In this document: positions 21,854-33,456 of the stretch, piece after piece
How the letters are laid out: every line of letters starts with the position of its first letter
Position numbering within the stretch: position 1 is the first letter of the stretch
Assembly: GCA_000729835.1 (NCBI GenBank)
Contig: JFHB01000119.1
Location: 1 to 64,000, forward strand
Reading direction: 5' to 3'
Origin: Atkinsonella hypoxylon
Taxonomy: Eukaryota > Ascomycota > Sordariomycetes > Hypocreales > Clavicipitaceae
DNA: 64,000 nucleotides
Made by a program: the position numbers and the translations under genes
Notes under the pieces: generated by a model
What the model saw: the letters and a program-made list of their open reading frames with translations, nothing else
Told to the model about the DNA's origin: nothing
Database searches by the model: none

Positions 21854-23790
21854 CACAATTTTTCCTGGTGTCATGAGCATCGTGACTCATGTGGACTGAC
21901 CATTCGGCACGGATCGCCTCTGCATCATTCTACAATCATGATTTCATAAACGCTCATGCAGTAGTTACTTTCTGAACAGTGAGACGTAAACGTTCAAACG
22001 TTACTTCATTACTCTGATCATACTCTGATCATACTCTGAGTGAATAACCCGAAACTCAGACACCCGCATAATTCACTCACACCAACACAGTCGCCTCACT
22101 ACGCAAGAGCATTCTGAACCACCTGTCATCGTACAAATCGAAATGATATCTGCCTTTGCCCACAAACAGCTCGTTTGATCCTCTTGCTCCGCCCACAACT
22201 GCTCCACTGCAATGCAAGGCTTCGGCCTCCAAACCTGCAATCATCAGCTACAGCCGGGGCGAAATCTGGCCCATCGTTCAATGCCCTGGGCAATGCCAAC
22301 GTTCAGTTCCGTAATATCCAGCCGTACCTTGGACGCGAGATGGCAAGATGATGTGTCTACGGTAATTTGAGACTCGTCTCTTTCAATTATGCCTGGTGCC
22401 TCAGCATGACTGCCTTGGTCCGCAGCACTGACCGTTAAGGAGCCTTAATCCGCTTATCGGGCTGATCAGCGCGTGAGGCCTAGCCGCCCTAAGCGCAAAG
22501 GCTCAGCACGCCAATGCGTTCGGGATGATCCATGTGTCCCGCCCGTCACGGTGCTTGGATGCCTGGGTAACCGGAGCTCATTGCACTTGTTGTTCTCGAT
22601 GCGTCGTTGGGCATCTTCGAGGCCGCGGGGCTCTGCCGGAACTTTCTTCCTGATACCCGGCGTCGAAAGCGAGGTGTCGAGACCGGCTTTAAACACTGTA
22701 TACATTGCAAAAAGCTGGAGAGAAGCTAGGACCAGTTCTGGGCTTAAGCGTCAGGAGAGACTCATGGCAGGGAAACATTTGTAGGTCCATTGTGCGAAGA
22801 AGGTCTGGTGCAAAATACAAACGTCTTCATTGTATATGCTGTCGACAAAAGTAATACACATACTCCGTACATAAAACGCTCTGCGGCTGCTGGACACAAT
22901 GCATGGCCGCATGACAGCCTACTACTGCGAATCTTGTGTCAATTCGTCTCTTTGTCCAAGTTTGAAGGGCGACACAATCCTGGCACGACGCTCTAATGTG
23001 GTGTTTTTCAACAACAGACCTAGATGTACCTGGAGATATGCAACATTGCGTGCCAACCCGAACTCTGGTGGCAGTGTCTAGTTCACTGTCAAACAAAACA
23101 GCTCAACATTTTCATTAGGATATTGACAAGAGGTCTATGACTACAATTGACTCGTTTTTGAGAGCTTCGCAAAGCCTTTGACTGTCTCTGGTTACGCACG
23201 TTGATATTTGGCTTGGCTGAATTTTTGGACAAGGGGAATTTCAGAGTTAGAAGAAAACCCTGCGAGCAATATCATATGGGCAAGTCGGCATGAAAAGCTT
23301 GAGAGCGAGGCCATACAGGAAGCCCATGAATTGCATCAAATACAAAGCTCATGGAGCTTGCCAAAGTCAGCTATGCGAATAGGAAAAGCTGCCATCAGAT
23401 CTCATGGCGTTGAGGCAGAGCTGAAGAGGACGTTACTATGTCTAGGCGACTTAGACACACAGAATTGCCTCGAATCTATCCACAGGGATCCAGTTCGGAC
23501 GAGGGCTTGAGTACGCTCGCTGGTGTCCAGCTCCCAGAGAAAAGAACATGGGTATCGTTATTTGCGAGGGTTTCAATGTAACGCATCCACATACCATGAC
23601 TAGAGTGTGACGATAAACCCCGCCGCGGGGTACGACAGCCGTGCCGTGCGTGGGCCGTGAAGGGCGAGGCAGGCATACATAATAAGGCGCTTCCCAGTGG
23701 CGTGACTTATGCCATGGTTATGTTTCGGAAGAGATTGTCAAAAGTAAACGGTATATGGAAAGAAAGAGAGTTCTTTGTATGAGAATCGGG

Positions 23791-23832
23791 GAATCGGGAG
23801 TCGGGAGTCGGGAGCCGGGAGTCGGGAATCGT
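23791..23832. repeat. Heptamer tandem repeat, 6 copies of GARYCGG
   Basis: Six contiguous 7-bp units (GAATCGG, GAGTCGG x2, GAGCCGG, GAGTCGG, GAATCGT), preceded by an 8-bp version. It is a second heptamer array in the same gene desert, 2 kb from the first. Confidence 0.88.
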
Positions 23833-24229
23833 GAATGGGAAAGTTCAGTTGCCGGAGTTGTGCACGAGAGCAAAACGTGGGACCCTGAATATTCTGCTCG
23901 GCCTGAATCGGCAAGTCAGCGAGGAAGAGGAAGGAGCTCCAGATAGCCACTGCCAAAGTGCCCCAACCCAACTATGTGTGGCCCCGCCTCTGGAAGCCGC
24001 AGGCGCCAGTGCTAGCCAGTAGCGTCGTGACCTGAGGCAGGTGCAGGCACTTTTGCAGCCGCGAGAAAGCGCATTTTTGCAAGTCGATATGTCAATGTGG
24101 CCAATCGAGTATTCGACCTTTCAGTAGCAGAGGGGAAGCGCCGCACCAGACCGGACCAGACCACGCCAGATCATACCGGCCCATGTTTGACTTTACTTAT
24201 AAGCCGCCGGCGCTATCTGTCTCGGACTC

Positions 24230-26630
24230 ATGACCCTCACGTCCTTCGCCGTCACTCGAAGGTTGCCGTCCTTGCGATCACTCGTCTCCAAGTCCTTGCA
24301 GACCTCTCGTCAACCCTCACTTGTCTGCGCTCCTCTTCTTGTCCGATCCCCTCCGTCCTTCACTCCACAAAGATTCTCTTCCACCATGGATCCTGCAGAT
24401 TTAAAGCATTTTCTCGCCGACCAGCCGCCGTCTGTCGTGAGACTGGAGATTGAGAAGCATTTTGAGGCGCTCAATGACAAGCAGAAACGTTATGCTCATT
24501 TTATCAGCAAGTAAGTCCATAGCACGAATGACAAGCGTCGTAGTGGCCAAATCGCTGACCCTGTCGTGTAGAGCTTGCTTTGCTGGTACGAGGATCGTCC
24601 TTAGACAGATTTCCCCCGAGTCTGAGCCTATCTACGACTTTATTCTCACTCTACACAAGGACTGCAATGGTGACTGGCAGGGCCTGGCCAAGAAGGCTGA
24701 GGTCGAAGATTCAGAGCTCACCAGCTTTCTGGAGTATGCTGCTATGTTCTTAGGCAACAATGGAAACTACAAAAGCTTTGGCGACTCCAAATTTCTGCCC
24801 AGATGCACAGAGGAGTCTGTTGCTGCTCTTGCTGCCACCTCCCCGGAGGCTTCCAAATTCTACAAGGCAACAAATGGCGCCATGTTCAGTCACGACAAGC
24901 CCGGCTTGTTACATTTCGGCTTCATCGATGCTGGCCATATGACTACCTACTACCCTGATTCTCCCTCTATTACGGAGGACGAGATCGAGAGTGTTTCTGC
25001 ATGGATGGAGAGTAAACGCCTCCTACCCGAAAACAACAGATTACGCAAGAACGCAGATGGGTCTTTCGATATTCTCATTGCCTCGGCCGTGACTAGCGTA
25101 CCGGCTGAGGGTGGTGATATTGGCAAGGAAACCGAATTCATTGTCCAGGATGGGGCTCTAAAGGGCAAGACTATTCGGCTCATCTATGGAGATCACGCCA
25201 AGGAGATGAAGGCTGCTGCAGAATATCTGAAACAAGCGGCTGAGAATGCCGAAAATGATATCCAGAAATCAATGCATACCAACTACAGCAACTCCTTCGA
25301 GACCGGCTCTCTCGAGGCGTACAAGAATGCCCAGAGAGATTGGATCAAGGATAAGGGTCCAATGGTGGAGTGCAACATTGGATTTGTTGAAACCTACCGT
25401 GACCCTGCTGGAATCCGTGGTGAATGGGAAGGGTTTGCCTCTATGGTCAATCTGGAGCGCACTCGTGCCTTTGGAGCGCTCGTTTCTGCTGCTCCAACGC
25501 TCATTCCTCTCCTTCCCTGGGGCCAGGATTTTGAGAAGGATAAATTTCTCTCTCCTGACTTTACATCTCTGGAGGTCATGACCTTTGCTGGCTCCGGCAT
25601 TCCTGCTGGCATCAATATTCCCAACTATGATGACATCCGCCAGAACGAAGGTTTTAAGAATGTTTCCCTTGGCAACGTATTGAGCGCTAAGGCCCCAAAC
25701 GAGAAAATACCTTTCATTCGCGATGAAGACCTGGAGATTTTCAAGAAATTCCGCGACGACGCCTTCGAGGCCCAAGTCGGACTTCATGAACTAACTGGTG
25801 AGTAAGATATTGATTTGAGCCTTTAAGAAAAGTCTTAAGCTAAGCTTGCCGTTTAAGGTCACGGCTGCGGAAAATTATTGCAGGAAACATGTCCTGGTGT
25901 GTTCAACTTTGACAAGGAGAACCCTCCCATCAGCCCCGTCACGGGAAAACCTATTACGACGTGGTACAAGCCCGGTCAGACCTGGGGCTCGGTTTTTGGT
26001 AGCATCGCTGCTTCATATGAGGAGTGCCGCGCTGAACTTGTCGCTATGCACCTTTCTTGCGAATTCCCTGTGCTCAAAATTTTTGGTTTCGGAGACGGGA
26101 GCCCCGATATGGATGGCGAAGCTGGCGACGTTCTATATGCTTCCTACCTGTCTATGGCTCGTGCTGGTCTTGCCGCCGTTGAACTGTGGGATCCTAAGAG
26201 TCAAAAATGGGGACAGGCTCACAGCCAAGCTCGCTTCTCCATTCTCAAATGCTTCTTGCTAGCCGGCGATGATTTCTGCAAACTTCATTACACTAAGGAC
26301 GATCTATCTGACCTGACCATCCACTTGGACCGATCCAAAATTCTCACTTCTGGCCGCAAGGCTGTTGCTGACTATCTTCAAAAGATACATATCTACAAGG
26401 CTACTGCTGATGTAGAGACTGGTATCAAGTTCTATACTGAGATGACTCAAGTGGATCCTGACTTCTGGGGTAATAAGGTCCGCAAGATTGTCCTAGAACA
26501 GAAGCAACCGCGCAAAGTATTTGTCCAAGCGAATACAACTCTGGACGAAGCTACAGGCAAAGTATCCATCAAGCACTACGAGCCGAGCCTTGTGGGTATC
26601 ATCCAGAGTTGGGTCGACCGAGACCTATGA
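24230..26630 (+). CDS. Dipeptidyl peptidase III (zinc metallopeptidase, M49)
   Basis: Releases N-terminal dipeptides from short peptides. Exons 24230-24510, 24572-25797 and 25858-26630 give 759 residues from the first ATG, or 707 from the in-frame ATG at 24386. The introns have GTAAGT...GCTGAC...GTAG and GTGAGT...TTAAG. The M49 zinc site is HELTGH (about residue 497 of the long form; usual motif HELLGH), with the distal ligand in EECRAE (about 556). The second intron splits the Gly codon inside HELTGH. The 52 residues before the second ATG are Arg/Ser/Leu-rich and acid-free, ending RFSST, which looks like a mitochondrial presequence. Both a mitochondrial and a cytosolic product are therefore plausible. 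Which start dominates is unknown. Confidence 0.94.
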
Positions 26631-27461
26631 GGGTTTAAAAGTTAAACACAAGTGGAATTTGGGATACATCACGTCGTGCATACAAGGAGAAAACAACCAA
26701 AGAAACACACACATTATGTCAATATTTGACACTGTAGATTAGAATAGAGTGCCTTTTTCTGGCAAGCTGCTGTATAGAAAAGACCAATTTAAAAAAAAAA
26801 AAATCTATGAATGAAACGAGCGCTATACGGCTACTGCTTATATTCATGACGATGTATGAGGGCACAGAGCGTTGGCTTGAATTTAGGACAATATTTTTCA
26901 AATCCTGGTAGGTTCTGTGACATGACCCTCACGAAGGCTCATGAGAGACTCAACCATCGGCGAAACTTGGTGCATGTATGCTCGTTTGATTTTTTGACTG
27001 TAAAAACCTAATTACAGACGCCAAGATGGTGACCGATGCCCTGTCAACTTCCAAATGCAATTGGCCAAACCAGCCCTAATAAAAAGTTGCGGAGATGGGG
27101 GAACCCTCCACCCTCTAGTATTTTCCCCACACCCAAATTTCAACACCAAACAGCTCGTTTTCGCACCTGCTCAAATAGAGCCTGGTGCTACACACGCAGA
27201 GCTTTGTCCTCGCTGCCCCATAGCTGTATAAACTTTCCCCTTTCCGTCACCAGGCCGAGAAAGTGCGTAACCTCAAGCCTTTCCCCCTTCCCCATTTCGT
27301 TGATCCTCGTACATGTGCAGCAATCCCCCTTTTCTCCCTTCCAATCGACGCATTCCTCTATGGACATTCTTGGTTTTCAAACATCCAACGGGGAGACAGT
27401 TTTTGTTTACTTTTTCTTTTTGGAGAGCTGAGAGTACAAAGTGAATTGCGCTGTGCCACAT
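26631..27461. other. Convergent intergenic region DPP III / RPL6
   Basis: 3' flanks with A-rich and CT-rich runs. A 131-codon frame at 27036-27431 is Pro/Ser-rich, has no domain and does not begin with a supported start. I see no gene. Confidence 0.45.
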
Positions 27462-28571
27462 TTACCAGGTCATCTCGTGGGGCTTGTCTCCCTTTCGCAA
27501 GCTGAAAGAGGAGCTGAGGTAGCTGGCCAGCATATCGACCTTCTTGATATTAGCGATCAAAGCCTTGTCGACGGCCTTCTGGTCAGCAGCGCGGCTGCTG
27601 TTGATCTTCTTCTTCTGTTTCACACGCAAAAAACCTGGATCAGTGACATGTTTGACATATGTAATTCAAGTGGAAGGAAAACGTACCTCAGCCTTTTCTC
27701 CTTGCTTGAAGAAAGCTTCCTCGCCGGCCTTGTCTTTGGCCTTTTCAGCGGTGAAATACTTGGGCTGAGCGATCTCCTCGATCTTCTTTGTGTCGAGACC
27801 AGAGACATCGACTTTGAGGGAGGTGGCGATGACGTATCGGGAGTTGACTCGTCGCAGAGGAACACCGTTAATCTTGAATGGGCCGGTGATGAGGAGGACA
27901 CCCTGGTCGAGGGCTTTGAGGAGGATGACACGCTTGCCGCGGAAGCGGCCGGCCAGGAGGATCAGCACGGTGCCGGGCTGCAGGGACTGACGGGGAGTCC
28001 AGGAGCGGATGGCCTTGCGGACCTGTGTTTTTGGAGAATTCAAAGTTAGCTTGTCTGTTTCTGTCGCTTTTCCAAAGCTGATTCGTGTTGCTTGTCACAA
28101 GTCTGTAAAGATGCTCTCTGCCCTAATTATAGATTGTCATCGCTTGCGGGGTGTCTTTGACTTTTGCTGAATCGATTCTCGCCAGATTGGTCGCACAATT
28201 CCTTCAAGTGAAGTGCTTCTCGGCCATATAATTTGGGATCGATTGATCCTGCCATGATCTCAGGTGTATGTCATCGTGGCCGTCGTGCGAATAGGCAGAT
28301 TGATAGATATTCGTTCAGGTCGCAATGCGCGTTAAATGCATGTCCTCGTCCCCGCCTCCCAACCGCCCGAGGGCTTTCCAATCTTCCCGTAGGGCAGAGG
28401 ATATCTTTCATTGTGTCGCATCACTGCATAGCATCATCATCCTCATGACCAACTCACCTGCTTGGGCGCGCTCTCATCGTCGGCAGGGTACCACTTCTGG
28501 GCCTTCTCCGAGGGGGCGGGAACCTCCCGGCTTGACTTCCCGAACTTCTTGGTCGTAGGCTTGGCCGACAT
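27462..28571 (-). CDS. RPL6: 60S ribosomal protein L6 (eL6)
   Basis: Cytosolic large-subunit ribosomal protein. Three minus-strand exons, 28571-28458, 28022-27687 and 27614-27462, give 200 residues. The first intron is 435 nt (GTGAGT...ACAG) and the second 72 nt (GTACGT...ACAG); all junctions are phase 0. The protein starts MSAKPTTKKFGKSSREVPAP. It contains the conserved GTVLILLAGRFRGKRVILLK and GPFKINGVPLRRVN blocks of eL6 and ends DKPHEMTW. It is divergent from HSP78, sharing 486 bp upstream. Confidence 0.96.
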
Positions 28572-29057
28572 CGTGACTCTCGGGTGGTGTCTTTGTTGGG
28601 CTGGTGGGAGGGAGAGGAAAGACACAGGTTTGATGATGCTCGCCCAAAATGATGGAATTCTTTGTGAACGCCGCTAGCGAGTTTGTGGGAAGCAAAATGT
28701 GAACCCTCAGGCGCTAACCCGTTACGGAAATACACATTGGCTTTTCCTGGTCATCTTTGTGGGAACATGGGGCTGTGTACACGTGATGATAAGATAAGGG
28801 ATGACGATTCTCGGTGTGGGGCCGATCTTCTGCGACAAGGGGAGCCCCGGTAGATGCGAACGTGCTAGAAGCTGCTGTAAGTGTCTCTCGAATGATCGCT
28901 GGGCTAGAGGAGCTTCAAGATTTAGATAATTGGAATCTCGGGCTCCGGATGGTTGGGAGTGACAAACGTTTCTTCTTCTTTCTGTCTTCAATTCACACGC
29001 TCTTCAAGTGCCCATTTGAATCTGTCAAAATAAGCTCTGTCTTTGCGTATTGCAAAG
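28572..29057. promoter_or_regulatory. Divergent promoter region RPL6 / HSP78
   Basis: 486 bp between diverging start codons. Scattered GAA/TTC words occur before HSP78, but no clean three-unit heat-shock element is visible. Confidence 0.4.
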
Positions 29058-31436
29058 ATGCAAGCCAGACGCCAATTCGTAGCTTCGGCCCAGCGCATAG
29101 CTGGAACCGCCACCCGATCATCACGTCCTGCATTACGGCTTGCCGCCAACCAAAGTCTACGCGGTACAGCAAAACCGCTCCGGTCGCTGCCCACGATTGC
29201 CGCGAGATGCTACGCAAGTGGCCGTCCACATCCGCCTGGAGGAACTCACCGCATGAACATGGGCGGTGAGGAGGAGAAGCCAGCGTTGGAACAATTCGGC
29301 ATTGACCTTACGGCTCGTGCCCGCGACGGGAAGCTCGATCCGGTCATCGGGCGAGATGCAGAAATTCAACGGACCATACAAATTCTATCACGACGGACGA
29401 AGAATAACCCTGTTCTGATTGGCAATGCTGGTACAGGCAAGACCGCTATCCTCGAAGGTCTGGCACTGCGGATCATTCGCGGCGATGTTCCTGAGAGTAT
29501 CAAAAACAAACGAGTCATCAGCCTGGATCTCGGCTCTCTTATAGCCGGCGCCAAATTCAGAGGCGATTTCGAGGAAAGACTGAAGAAGGTCCTGGACGAG
29601 GTTCAAAAAGCCCAAGGCGAAGTCATTCTGTTCATTGATGAGCTGCACACTTTACTCGGCCTTGGCAAGGCCGAAGGATCCATCGACGCATCCAATTTAC
29701 TGAAGCCGGCCCTGGCCCGCGGTGAATTGCAATGCTGCGGCGCCACGACGCTCAACGAATATCGACAAATAGAAAAGGACGTCGCTTTGGCTCGTCGATT
29801 CCAACCTATCATCGTCACCGAGCCCACAGTCGAGGACACAATCAGTATCCTGCGAGGCATCAAGGACAAATACGAGGTGCACCATGGAGTCCGCATCACG
29901 GATGGCGCCCTCGTAGCTGCAGCCACACTGTCCAACCGCTACATTACCGATCGCTTCCTTCCGGACAAGGCCATTGACCTCATGGATGAAGCAGCAAGTC
30001 ATTTAAAGCTGCAGCATGAGTCCAAGCCCGAAGACATCATGCGCCTCGACCACAAGATTATGACCATCCAGATTGAGTTGGAGAGTCTGCGTAAAGAAAA
30101 GGACGTTGCTAGCCAGGAGCGCCGAGAGAAGCTGGAGAAGGACCTTCAAAAATGCCAAGAGGAGATTGCTGAACTCAACACCCGCTGGGAAAAGGAAAGG
30201 TCCGAAATCCAATCTGTGAAGAAGATACAGGAGGATCTGGACAAGGCCAGATTCGACCTCGAACAAGCACAGCGAGAAGGAAACTTTGCTCGCGCGTCTG
30301 AGCTTCGATTTGGCGTCATTCCCGACCTCGAGCAGAAGCTACCGTCCGACGAGGATGCCCAGCATCAGCAAGAATCTGCCAATACTCTAATCCACGACTC
30401 AGTTACCGCAGACGATATTGCCAACGTCGTCTCCCGAATTACTGGCATACCTGTATCAAAGCTTACTTCTGGCCATATTGAGAAACTTGTCCACATGGAA
30501 GATACGCTCCGCGAGGCCGTCAAAGGCCAGGACGATGCTATCAGAGCCGTCTCCGACGCTGTACGCCTCCAGCGTGCTGGCCTCAGCGGCGAAAACAAGC
30601 CCCTTGCGTCCTTCTTCTTCCTTGGACCTACTGGTGTCGGCAAGACTGAGCTGTGCAAGAAGCTCGCCGGCTTCCTCTTTTCCACAGAATCAGCAGTCGT
30701 ACGATTCGACATGTCTGAGTTTCAAGAAAAGCACACAATCTCCCGCCTCATCGGCGCACCATCCGGGTACGTCGGCTACGAAGACGCCGGTCAACTTACG
30801 GAAGCTGTGCGCCGAAAGCCCTATGCCGTCCTGCTCTTTGACGAATTCGAGAAGGCACACCGCGATATCTCTTCCCTTTTGCTCCAGGTTCTCGACGAGG
30901 GCTATCTCACCGACGCACAGGGTCACAAGGTGGACTTCAAGAACACCATCATTGTGCTGACCTCCAATCTCGGCGCCGATATCCTCGTCGGCCAGAATCC
31001 TCACCACCCCTACAGAGAGACTCCTGACGGAGAGATTGATCCATCTGTCCGCAAAGCCGTCATGGACATCGTCTCCCACGCCTACCCTCCTGAATTCCTC
31101 AACCGCATTGACTCCTTCATCATATTCAAGCGCCTGTCGCAGTCAGCCATCCGCGACATTGTTGACATTCGTCTTGCTGAGCTCCAGCGACGTCTGGACG
31201 ACAAGCGCATCAAGCTTAGCGTCCCAGATCACGTCAAGGACTGGCTCGCCGAGAGAGGTTACGACCCTAAATTCGGCGCCCGGCCGCTCAACAGGCTCAT
31301 CACGACCGAGATTGGCAATGGGCTTGCTGACAAGATCATTCGTGGCGAGCTGAAGATGGGACAGGCTGCTTCTGTGAAGATCAAGGAAGATAACTCTGGG
31401 TTGGAAGTATTTAATGCTTCTGAGGCCCAGTCGTGA
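29058..31436 (+). CDS. HSP78: Mitochondrial ClpB-type disaggregase HSP78
   Basis: AAA+ chaperone of the mitochondrial matrix that works with mtHsp70 to reactivate aggregated proteins. A single exon gives 792 residues. The ATG at 29058 is preferred; the frame extends only a few codons upstream without ATG. Residues 1-55 are rich in Arg, Ala and Ser (mitochondrial presequence). There is no ClpN domain, as in yeast Hsp78. NBD1 has GNAGTGKT (about 122), LFIDELHTLL and the GATT sensor. A long charged coiled-coil M domain covers about residues 320-420. NBD2 has GPTGVGKTE (about 524), the FDEFEKAH Walker B variant and the GARPLNR sensor-2. Length and the lack of an N domain separate it from cytosolic Hsp104. 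Confidence 0.96.
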   Translation: MQARRQFVASAQRIAGTATRSSRPALRLAANQSLRGTAKPLRSLPTIAARCYASGRPHPPGGTHRMNMGGEEEKPALEQFGIDLTARARDGKLDPVIGRDAEIQRTIQILSRRTKNNPVLIGNAGTGKTAILEGLALRIIRGDVPESIKNKRVISLDLGSLIAGAKFRGDFEERLKKVLDEVQKAQGEVILFIDELHTLLGLGKAEGSIDASNLLKPALARGELQCCGATTLNEYRQIEKDVALARRFQPIIVTEPTVEDTISILRGIKDKYEVHHGVRITDGALVAAATLSNRYITDRFLPDKAIDLMDEAASHLKLQHESKPEDIMRLDHKIMTIQIELESLRKEKDVASQERREKLEKDLQKCQEEIAELNTRWEKERSEIQSVKKIQEDLDKARFDLEQAQREGNFARASELRFGVIPDLEQKLPSDEDAQHQQESANTLIHDSVTADDIANVVSRITGIPVSKLTSGHIEKLVHMEDTLREAVKGQDDAIRAVSDAVRLQRAGLSGENKPLASFFFLGPTGVGKTELCKKLAGFLFSTESAVVRFDMSEFQEKHTISRLIGAPSGYVGYEDAGQLTEAVRRKPYAVLLFDEFEKAHRDISSLLLQVLDEGYLTDAQGHKVDFKNTIIVLTSNLGADILVGQNPHHPYRETPDGEIDPSVRKAVMDIVSHAYPPEFLNRIDSFIIFKRLSQSAIRDIVDIRLAELQRRLDDKRIKLSVPDHVKDWLAERGYDPKFGARPLNRLITTEIGNGLADKIIRGELKMGQAASVKIKEDNSGLEVFNASEAQS

Positions 31437-32613
31437 TCGGTTGTCTCGTTCTTGTTTACACCTCGGCATCTGCTAATTTTTTGCTTTTTAGTTTTTTTTT
31501 TGTCTTAAAAAAAACGTTGTATGGAGTATGGAGTTTTTGAAAATATACTAGGGTACTGTCTGATGCATAAAGTGCTAGGCCCTTGTATGTTTAGACGAGA
31601 ACGTGTTTAGATTCTCTCCTCTTCGAAAGGATACCCGCGCATGTACAGTAGCAGAACAATGCAAAATAGAGTAAAACGATAATGCAATGCCAACTACTCG
31701 TGTGTGCATCTACGCAAAGTGATTCAGTCGAGCATCCCATAAACACTGCCTCTCTGCATATCTGGTTCACATCACATCGCTCACGAAGTTGTCTACGCGG
31801 AAGTCCAACAGGCAAGCATCAGTATTTTGACAATGACCACAACAGATTGTCTATACTGATTGGCACGGCACAACCACCAATCCAGTTGTCTAGGCAAGAC
31901 AAAAACACGAGCAAGAATTTACCTAATTTAGAACCAATTTATTTTAAAACAAGTAAATCCTTTTTTCTCCATCCCTTCCGTCACTCCGCTACAATCATTT
32001 TCCTTGCCGGAAGGCCTGTGCAACGAAACCCAACTCCGCCATTCTAGCGTAATGAAAGAGATAAGACGAGAGACGAAACAGGAATAAAGGTCAAATAAGA
32101 GTTGAGCACATGACTGCGTGAATTACGGAATACCCGCCTTTGAGAAGCGACCGATTTCTCATCACCACTCTTTCTCAGCAATTGCCTATACGAAATGTCA
32201 CTGACTACCTTCTCGCAACTCATTGAACTTTGGGGATCGAGCCCGAGCGCAGATCAAGTGAACACTTTCGATCCGGGCCAACCAACCTCTCACAATTGCA
32301 TCTTTCAACATATCGCCGGTTCGCCCACGTCGCCGCTTTCCAGTGAAGCACGTGCCCTCTAGGAAGGGAAAGAATATAAAGCTTGAACGGTCATTATCTA
32401 CCAATGCTTCACACAAACCCATGGAAAACGAATTGGTCGAACACGGACACAATAGACGGCAGACTAGAATTTTGCTCGATTTGTTGATCGATAACTTTTC
32501 AAATTACAGCCAAAACCTCACTATGACGAAGTCCGGTTTGGCATAGAGTACGTGACATGCGGGAGAGCGGGTGAGAAAGCAGAAGTTGATCAAAGGCTTT
32601 CCGTGGGAGATAT
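31437..32613. other. Convergent intergenic region HSP78 / ARF1
   Basis: Shared 3' flank of about 1.2 kb with T- and A-rich runs near 31490-31515. No gene or RNA is visible. Confidence 0.5.
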
Positions 32614-33456
32614 CTACTGGTGACCGGCCTTTCGGAGGGTAGTAGCAAGCCACTCAAGACCCTCGTACAGACCATCACCAGACGTGGCGCAAGTGGACTG
32701 GATGTACTGTTCGACCAAGAGTTAGTAAAACCAGCTGATGCAATTTGAGCCAACGCCGTTAGAACGGATTAATGCGATGGGACACACGACATACCCAGGC
32801 GCGTTGCCGCAAGCTGTGAAGGCCGAGCTTGTCGGTAATCTCGGCGGCATTCATGGCATTCTGGACATGCGGTTAGCGAGACGAGATAGGAAGGAACAAG
32901 GAGGTCGGAAAATCCATCATACAGGGAGATCCTGCTTGTTGGCAAAGACCAGGAGAATGGCGTCACGCAGCTCATCCTCGTTGAGCATACGCTGGAGTTC
33001 CTCACGGGCCTCAACAATACGGTCACGATCGTTGCTGTCGACGACGAAGATGATGCCCTGTGTGTTCTGGAAGTAATGTCTCCACAGAGGACGAATCTTG
33101 TCCTGACCGCCGACATCCCAAACGGTGAACTGAATGTTCTTGTACTCGACGGTTTCGACATTGAAGCCTGTGAAGAAGAAATTAGGTCTTCTGCGAATGG
33201 CAAATCGACTAGCCGAGAGTTGATTTCTCCATTGAGAGCAGTGCGCGAGCAACACCGACCACTGGAAAAATCACGGCTGTCCACGACGAGATGCTTGGGT
33301 CATCATACCGATGGTGGGAATGGTGGTGACAATTTCACCAAGCTTCAGCTTATACAAAATGGTGGTTTTACCGGCGGCATCAAGACCAACCATCAGAATT
33401 CGCATCTCCTTTTTCCCCCACAATCTGTCGAAAAGCTTGGAAAAGGCGAGACCCAT
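32614..33456 (-). CDS. ARF1: ADP-ribosylation factor GTPase ARF1
   Basis: Small GTPase that recruits COPI and other coats to Golgi membranes. Four minus-strand exons, 33456-33309, 33167-32923, 32860-32795 and 32706-32614, give exactly 183 residues. Introns are 141, 62 and 88 nt with GTATG-type donors and CAG acceptors. The N-terminus MGLAFSKLF carries the myristoylated Gly2 and amphipathic helix. GTPase motifs are GLDAAGKT (P loop), PTIGFNVE (switch 1), WDVGGQDKIRPLW (switch 2), NKQD (G4) and CATSGDGLYEGL (G5). The near-complete match of these blocks supports the ARF1/2 class rather than ARL proteins. Confidence 0.97.

Larger units (their letters stand above)
19845..24229. other. 4.4-kb gene desert
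   Basis: No supportable gene in this interval, which is unusual for the gene-dense surroundings. It contains an inverted repeat at 20402-20477, a C-rich run at 21451-21471, heptamer repeats at 21812-21853 and 23791-23832, and a TACTCTGATCA duplication near 22015-22038. Frames at 21341-21880 (-), 22473-22784 (+) and 23208-23510 (+) lack ATG-proximal starts or domains. The last of these has a protein-like composition and could be a decayed gene piece. Confidence 0.55.

Noticed and set aside
21341..21880. 179-codon minus-strand frame in the gene desert
   Set aside because: Includes the heptamer repeat and a poly-Gly run from the C-rich tract; no domain or convincing start.
28572..29057. Heat-shock element in front of HSP78
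   Set aside because: Only isolated GAA or TTC words; no three contiguous nGAAn/nTTCn units.
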